Shown: positions 13,475-17,523 of the stretch, piece by piece
Layout: each line of letters opens with the position of its first letter
How positions within the stretch are numbered: position 1 is the stretch's first letter
DNA from: Stenotrophomonas maltophilia
GTDB lineage: Bacteria; Pseudomonadota; Gammaproteobacteria; Xanthomonadales; Xanthomonadaceae
Assembly (NCBI GenBank): GCA_002386405.1
Contig: DGIP01000135.1
Span: 1-17,523, forward strand
DNA length: 17,523 nt
Direction: 5' to 3'
The notes under the pieces: model-generated
Databases searched by the model: none
Seen by the model: only the letters and a program-made list of their open reading frames with translations
Told to the model about the DNA's origin: nothing
Program-made: the position numbers and the translations under genes

Positions 13475-14107
13475 GTGCGTCAGCCCATCGCCCGGGACAA
13501 CATCGTCGGTGCCGCCTTCAAGATCCTCGACGAGGCCGGCATGGAGGGCGTGACCCTGCGCAAGGTGGCCTGCACGCTGGGCATCCGCGCGCCGTCGCTG
13601 TACTGGCACTTCAAGAGCAAGCAGGCGCTGGTCGATGCCATGGCCGACGCCATGATCGTGGACGTGGCCCGCCACATCCCCGACGGCCAGCCGTGGCGGC
13701 AGACCCTGCTGCAGATCGCCCGCGAGTTCCGGGTTGCGTTCAAGGCCCGCCGCGACGGTGCGCGGGTCTACGCCGGCACCTTCCTGGCCACCGAGAACGT
13801 GCTGCGGGTGGGCGAGGCCAGCATCGCCGCGCTGGTCGGCGCCGGTGCGTCGGTGCGGTTCGCCGCGACCGCCTCGATGGACCTGGTGTATTACGCGATG
13901 GGCTTTGTGATCGAAGAGCAGTCCTGGCCCGGTGACGGCAGCATGGAGGCGCTGGGCGAGGCCTTCATGGCCCTGGCCGAAGCGCGTTTCCCGCACTGCT
14001 GGGACGCCCGCGAGGTCTGGAGCGAAGTCGATTTCGACACGCGCTTCGAACAAGGCCTCGGCCTGATGCTGGACGGCATCGAACTGCGCCTTGCGCGCGC
14101 CGCTTGA
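13475..14107 (+). CDS. TetR-class repressor of the adjacent RND efflux genes
   Basis: A 210-residue repressor starting at GTG, with only a weak ribosome-binding site. The helix-turn-helix (about 10-50) closely follows Tn10 TetR: TLRKVACTLGIRAPSLYWHF against [20 protein letters not shown], with Arg29, Pro40, Tyr43, Trp44, His45 and Lys49 kept. The C-terminal domain keeps the RDGARVYAGT region (TetR_C_1 type). However, the positions that bind tetracycline in TetR, His64, Asn82 and His100, align with Ala, Ile and Tyr, so tetracycline is unlikely to be the inducer. Glu37 and Gln38 of TetR are Arg38 and Ala39 here. The gene lies 44 bp before the membrane-fusion protein on the same strand, behind two operators, so it probably represses itself and the pump. 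Confidence 0.93.
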   Translation: MRQPIARDNIVGAAFKILDEAGMEGVTLRKVACTLGIRAPSLYWHFKSKQALVDAMADAMIVDVARHIPDGQPWRQTLLQIAREFRVAFKARRDGARVYAGTFLATENVLRVGEASIAALVGAGASVRFAATASMDLVYYAMGFVIEEQSWPGDGSMEALGEAFMALAEARFPHCWDAREVWSEVDFDTRFEQGLGLMLDGIELRLARAA

Positions 14108-14151
14108 CCCCCTTTCCCCTGTTCCCGCTGTTCCGACACGGAAGCTCACTG

Positions 14152-15249
14152 ATGCGCGCCTCACTTTTCCGCTGCACCTCCCTCCTGCTGGTGGCCACGC
14201 TGCTGGCCGCCTGCGGCAATAAAGACGACAAGGCCGCCGCCGACGCGGCCGCTGCCTCGGCGTTGCCGGTCTCGCTGGCCACCGCCCAGCAGCAGCCCAT
14301 GGCGCGCACCGTGCTGGTGTCCGGCCCGGTCACCGCGTACGAGGAAATGCAGCTCGGCGTGGAAATCAGCGGCCAGCGCGTGACCGCGCTGCCGGTGGAC
14401 GTGGGCCAGTGGGTCAAGCAGGGCCAGGTGCTGCTGCAGCTGGACCACCGCACCCTGGACAGCGAACTGGCGCAGGCCGATGCCTCGCTGAAGCAGGCGC
14501 AGGCCTCGCAGGAACTGGCGCGCCTGAACTACGAGCGCAGCGCCAAGCTGGCCGCCCAGCAGCTGATCAGCGAAAGCAGCCTGGACGAGCTGCGCGCGTC
14601 GCGGATCAACGCCGAAGCGCAGACCGCCACCGCCCGCGCCGCCCGCGATGCGGCCAAGCTGCGCCGCGACTTCGCCGACCTGCGCGCGCCGGCCGACGGC
14701 CTGATCTCCAAGCGGCTGGTCCAGCCCGGCCAGGTGGTCTCGGCCGGTACCGAGCTGCTGCGCCTGATCCGCGACGGCCGCCTGGAATGGCGCGCCGAAC
14801 TGCCCGAAGACCAGCTCACCGGCGTGGCCGTGGGCAACACCGTGGAACTGCCCTACGCCGACGCGGTGGTCAGCGGCCGCATCCGGGCGGTCACCCCGGG
14901 CGTGGACGCACAGACCCGCACCGGTACGATCTTCGCCGACCTGCCCGAGCCGGGCACGCTCAAGCCGGGCGTGTACGTCGAAGGGCGCATCGTCACCGGC
15001 GAAGGCCAGGTGCTGACCATTCCCACCGCCGCCATCGTGCAGCGCGACGGCCACAGCTACGTGTTCACCGTGAACGACAAGCAGCAGGCCGCGCGGCTGC
15101 GCGTGCGCACCGGCCAGGCCGCGCAGGGCCGCACCGCGATCCTGGAGGGGCTGAAGGTGGGCGACCGCGTGGTGGTGGATGGCGCCGGCTTCCTGGGTGA
15201 AGGCGACCGCGTGCGCGTGGTGGCCGATGCCAAGGCGAGCGCCAAATGA
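14152..15249 (+). CDS. RND efflux periplasmic adaptor (membrane-fusion lipoprotein)
   Basis: A 365-residue adaptor of the HlyD/AcrA group. It begins with a lipoprotein signal and lipobox LLAAC, with lipidation predicted at Cys21. The first lipoyl half lies near 75-90 (ALPVDVGQWVKQGQVLLQLD), and an Ala/Gln/Leu-rich coiled-coil hairpin at about 95-180 reaches towards the outer-membrane channel. The second lipoyl half follows (DLRAPADGLISKRLVQPGQVV), then the beta-barrel and membrane-proximal domains (TIPTAAIVQRDG, GLKVGDRVVVDG). It links the permease to an outer-membrane factor across the periplasm. I chose ATG 14152, preceded by GGAAG; a TTG at 14104 would add a non-signal N terminus. Its stop overlaps the permease start as ATGA, so the two are translationally coupled. 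No outer-membrane channel gene is seen in the window. Confidence 0.95.
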   Translation: MRASLFRCTSLLLVATLLAACGNKDDKAAADAAAASALPVSLATAQQQPMARTVLVSGPVTAYEEMQLGVEISGQRVTALPVDVGQWVKQGQVLLQLDHRTLDSELAQADASLKQAQASQELARLNYERSAKLAAQQLISESSLDELRASRINAEAQTATARAARDAAKLRRDFADLRAPADGLISKRLVQPGQVVSAGTELLRLIRDGRLEWRAELPEDQLTGVAVGNTVELPYADAVVSGRIRAVTPGVDAQTRTGTIFADLPEPGTLKPGVYVEGRIVTGEGQVLTIPTAAIVQRDGHSYVFTVNDKQQAARLRVRTGQAAQGRTAILEGLKVGDRVVVDGAGFLGEGDRVRVVADAKASAK

Positions 15250-17523
15250 ACATTTCCGCCTGGGCGATCAAGCGCCCGTTGCCGGCACTGCTGATCTTCT
15301 TCGTGTTGTGCGTGGCCGGCCTGTGGGGCTTCTACCAGCTGCCCGTGGCGCGCTTCCCCGACATCGCATTCCCGATGACCACCGTCACCGTGACCCAGCC
15401 GGGCGCTTCGCCCAGCCAGCTGGAGGCCGAGGTCACCCGCAAGGTCGAGGACTCGGTCGCCACGGTCAACAACGTCAAGCGCGTGATCTCCTCGGTCAGC
15501 GAGGGCGTCAGCACCACCACCATCGAATTCCAGCTCGAGGCCGACCTGGCCACCGCGCTGGACGATACCCGCGATGCGGTCACCCGCATCCGTACCGACC
15601 TGCCGCAGGACATCCAGGAACCGGTGATCTCCAAGGTGGATATCGGCGGCTCGCTGATGACCTACGCACTGGTCGCCCCGCACATGACCGCGGACGAGGC
15701 GAGCTGGTTCGTTGACCGCGATGTATCGCGCGCGATGTACGGCGTGCCGGGCGTGGCCCGGGTCACCCGCGTGGGTGGCGTGCAGCGCCAGGTGCGCGTG
15801 GACCTGGACCCGAACGCCTTGATCGCGATGGGCATCACCGCCGGTGATGTGTCCCAGCAGCTGGCCCGCATCCAGGTGGAACGCGCCGGTGGCAAGGCCG
15901 AGATCGAAGGCGCGCAGCAGACCATCCGCACGCTCGGCACCGTGGGTGACGCGCAGGCACTGCGCGACTACTCCATCGCGTTGCCCGATGGCCGCGCCGT
16001 GCGACTGTCCACCCTGGCCAATGTGACCGATGCTGCCGCCGACCCGACCGAGGCCGCCTTGCTGGACGGCAAGCAGGTAGTGGCGTTCTCGATGTCGCGC
16101 ACGCGTGGCTCGAGCGAAGTGAAGGTCGAGGCCGGCGTGCACACCGCGCTGGACCAGCTCAAGGCCAGCCACCCGGGCATCGATTTCCGCCTGGTCACCA
16201 CCGCCATCGATGAAACCCACCGCTCCTACGATTCGTCCATGACGATGCTCTGGGAAGGCGCGCTGCTGGCGCTGCTGGTGGTGTGGCTGTTCCTGCGCGA
16301 CTGGCGCGCCACCTGGGTATCGGCGCTGGCGCTGCCGCTGTCGATCATCCCCACCTTCGCGGTGATGTACTTCTTCGGCTTCACGCTCAACATCATCACC
16401 CTGCTGGCACTGTCGGTGGTGGTCGGCATCCTGGTGGATGACGCGATCGTGGAAATCGAAAACATCGTGCGCCACCTGCGCATGGGCAAGCCGCCACTGG
16501 AAGCCGCGCGCGAAGCCGCCGGTGAGATCGGCAACGCGGTGATCGCCACCTCGCTGACCCTGGCGGCAGTGTTCGTGCCGGTGGCATTCATGCCCGGCAT
16601 CGCCGGCAAGTTCTTCCGCGAATTCGGCTGGACCGCCGCCACGGCAGTGTTGTTCTCGCTGCTGGTGGCGCGCCTGCTCACCCCGATGATGGCCGCCTAC
16701 CTGCTCAAGCCGCATGGCGAAGAGAAGCCCGAATCGAAACTGATGACCTGGTACCTGGGCTGGGTGGACGCCGCGCTGCGCTACCGCGGCCGGACCCTGT
16801 GGATCGCCACCGGCCTGTTCGTGGCCTCGCTGGCGCTGGTGCCGTTCATCCCGGCCACCTTCATTCCGCAGTCCGACCTGGGCCGCAGCAACCTCAACCT
16901 GGAATTGCCGCCGGGCACCCGCCTGCAGGAAACCGTGGCGGTGGCCGAGCATGCGCGCGCGCTGCTCAAGGACATGCCTGAGCTGAAGCAGGTCTACACC
17001 GCCGTGGGCGCCGTGCTGGACCTGGGCGACCCCAGCGCCACCGGCGTCGGCGAAGCACGCAAGGCCACGCTGGTGCTGGACTGGGGCGTGGCCGACGACC
17101 GTGACCGCGACCAGCGTGCGCTGGAACGCGATGCCCGCCAGCGGCTGGCGGACCTTCCCGGCGTGCGCGTGAGCTATGTCAGCTCCGAGCCGGGCAACCT
17201 GCTGCAGCTGGTGCTCTCCGGTGATGACCCGCAGCGCCTGCAGGAAGCGTCCACCGCACTGGAACGCGACCTGCGCGGCATCCAGGGCCTGGGCAGCGTG
17301 ACCTCCACCGCCTCGCTGCTGCGCCCGGAACTGCAGATCGTGCCCAACGCCGCACGCGCCGCAGACCTCGGCGTGGCCACCCAGGACATCGCCGAAGCGG
17401 CGCGCATCGCCACTGCAGGCGATTACGAGCAGCGCCTGGCCAAGCTCAACCTGCCTGATCGCCAGGTGCCGATCCGCGTCGGCTTCGCCGAAGCCACGCT
17501 GGCCAACCCGGCGCTGATCGAAT
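15246..17523 (+). CDS. RND efflux permease (AcrB-type), 3' end outside the window
   Basis: The first 759 residues of an RND permease that usually has about 1030. Residues 10-30 are the first membrane helix (PLPALLIFFVLCVAGLWGFY), followed by the FPDIAFPMTTVTVTQPGASP porter start. The proton-relay helix 4 carries Asp398-Asp399 in GILVDDAIVEIEN. The second half begins after about residue 515 with LWIATGLFVASLALVPFIP and PQSDLGRSNLNLELPPGT. It uses the proton gradient to drive export from the inner membrane, through the adjacent adaptor. The substrate is unknown; AcrB-type family membership would fit drugs, dyes or fatty acids. Its ATG overlaps the adaptor stop by 4 bp. I do not assign it to a named Sme pump. 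Confidence 0.93.
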   Translation, partial: MNISAWAIKRPLPALLIFFVLCVAGLWGFYQLPVARFPDIAFPMTTVTVTQPGASPSQLEAEVTRKVEDSVATVNNVKRVISSVSEGVSTTTIEFQLEADLATALDDTRDAVTRIRTDLPQDIQEPVISKVDIGGSLMTYALVAPHMTADEASWFVDRDVSRAMYGVPGVARVTRVGGVQRQVRVDLDPNALIAMGITAGDVSQQLARIQVERAGGKAEIEGAQQTIRTLGTVGDAQALRDYSIALPDGRAVRLSTLANVTDAAADPTEAALLDGKQVVAFSMSRTRGSSEVKVEAGVHTALDQLKASHPGIDFRLVTTAIDETHRSYDSSMTMLWEGALLALLVVWLFLRDWRATWVSALALPLSIIPTFAVMYFFGFTLNIITLLALSVVVGILVDDAIVEIENIVRHLRMGKPPLEAAREAAGEIGNAVIATSLTLAAVFVPVAFMPGIAGKFFREFGWTAATAVLFSLLVARLLTPMMAAYLLKPHGEEKPESKLMTWYLGWVDAALRYRGRTLWIATGLFVASLALVPFIPATFIPQSDLGRSNLNLELPPGTRLQETVAVAEHARALLKDMPELKQVYTAVGAVLDLGDPSATGVGEARKATLVLDWGVADDRDRDQRALERDARQRLADLPGVRVSYVSSEPGNLLQLVLSGDDPQRLQEASTALERDLRGIQGLGSVTSTASLLRPELQIVPNAARAADLGVATQDIAEAARIATAGDYEQRLAKLNLPDRQVPIRVGFAEATLANPALIE

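Noticed and set aside
14104..14151. TTG start for the adaptor overlapping the repressor stop codon.
   Set aside because: It would place 16 extra residues before a clear lipoprotein signal peptide; ATG 14152 has a GGAAG at good distance and fits the lipobox position.
15057..16952. A 631-codon open reading frame on the minus strand.
   Set aside because: It is antisense to the adaptor and RND permease genes, whose coding frames are unambiguous; composition is again His/Gly/Gln-rich without motifs.

Overview
The window looks like chromosomal DNA from a high-GC gammaproteobacterium of the Xanthomonadaceae, most probably Stenotrophomonas. The reasons are the strong GC bias at third codon positions, an Ax21-family outer-membrane protein beside gpsA, and the overall gene content. 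No tRNA, rRNA, insertion sequence, CRISPR array or phage gene was seen.

Left part (1-4130): the first codons of a leftward gene that looks like hemD; a hotdog thioesterase; a small exported protein of unknown function; then a rhodanese (YibN-like), secB and gpsA. The yibN-secB-gpsA order recalls Escherichia coli, but grxC is absent. gpsA ends in a strong terminator and converges on the ax21-like gene. The ax21-like mRNA has a structured 5' leader and a 3' region with several hairpins.

Middle part (4130-8745): after about 285 bp of non-coding DNA comes a leftward pair, an exported alpha/beta hydrolase and an SDR oxidoreductase, divergent from a LysR regulator. The hydrolase carries the catalytic set of Cif-type epoxide hydrolases, so this resembles a small inducible epoxide-handling module. 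A monoglyceride-lipase-like hydrolase and an HD-domain protein follow.

Two-component system (8741-12533): a large periplasmic beta-propeller/Y_Y_Y histidine kinase followed by a NarL/FixJ-type response regulator, both leftward.

Right part (12630-17523): a lower-GC exported DUF6624-like gene, next to what looks like the 3' end of an older gene; then a TetR repressor, a lipoprotein membrane-fusion protein and an RND efflux permease that runs off the window. Two tetO-like palindromes 22 bp apart sit just before the repressor. They differ from classical tetO at the position that the changed recognition-helix residue would contact, and the tetracycline-binding residues are also replaced. The pump is therefore probably controlled by a TetR-class repressor with its own operator and a different ligand.
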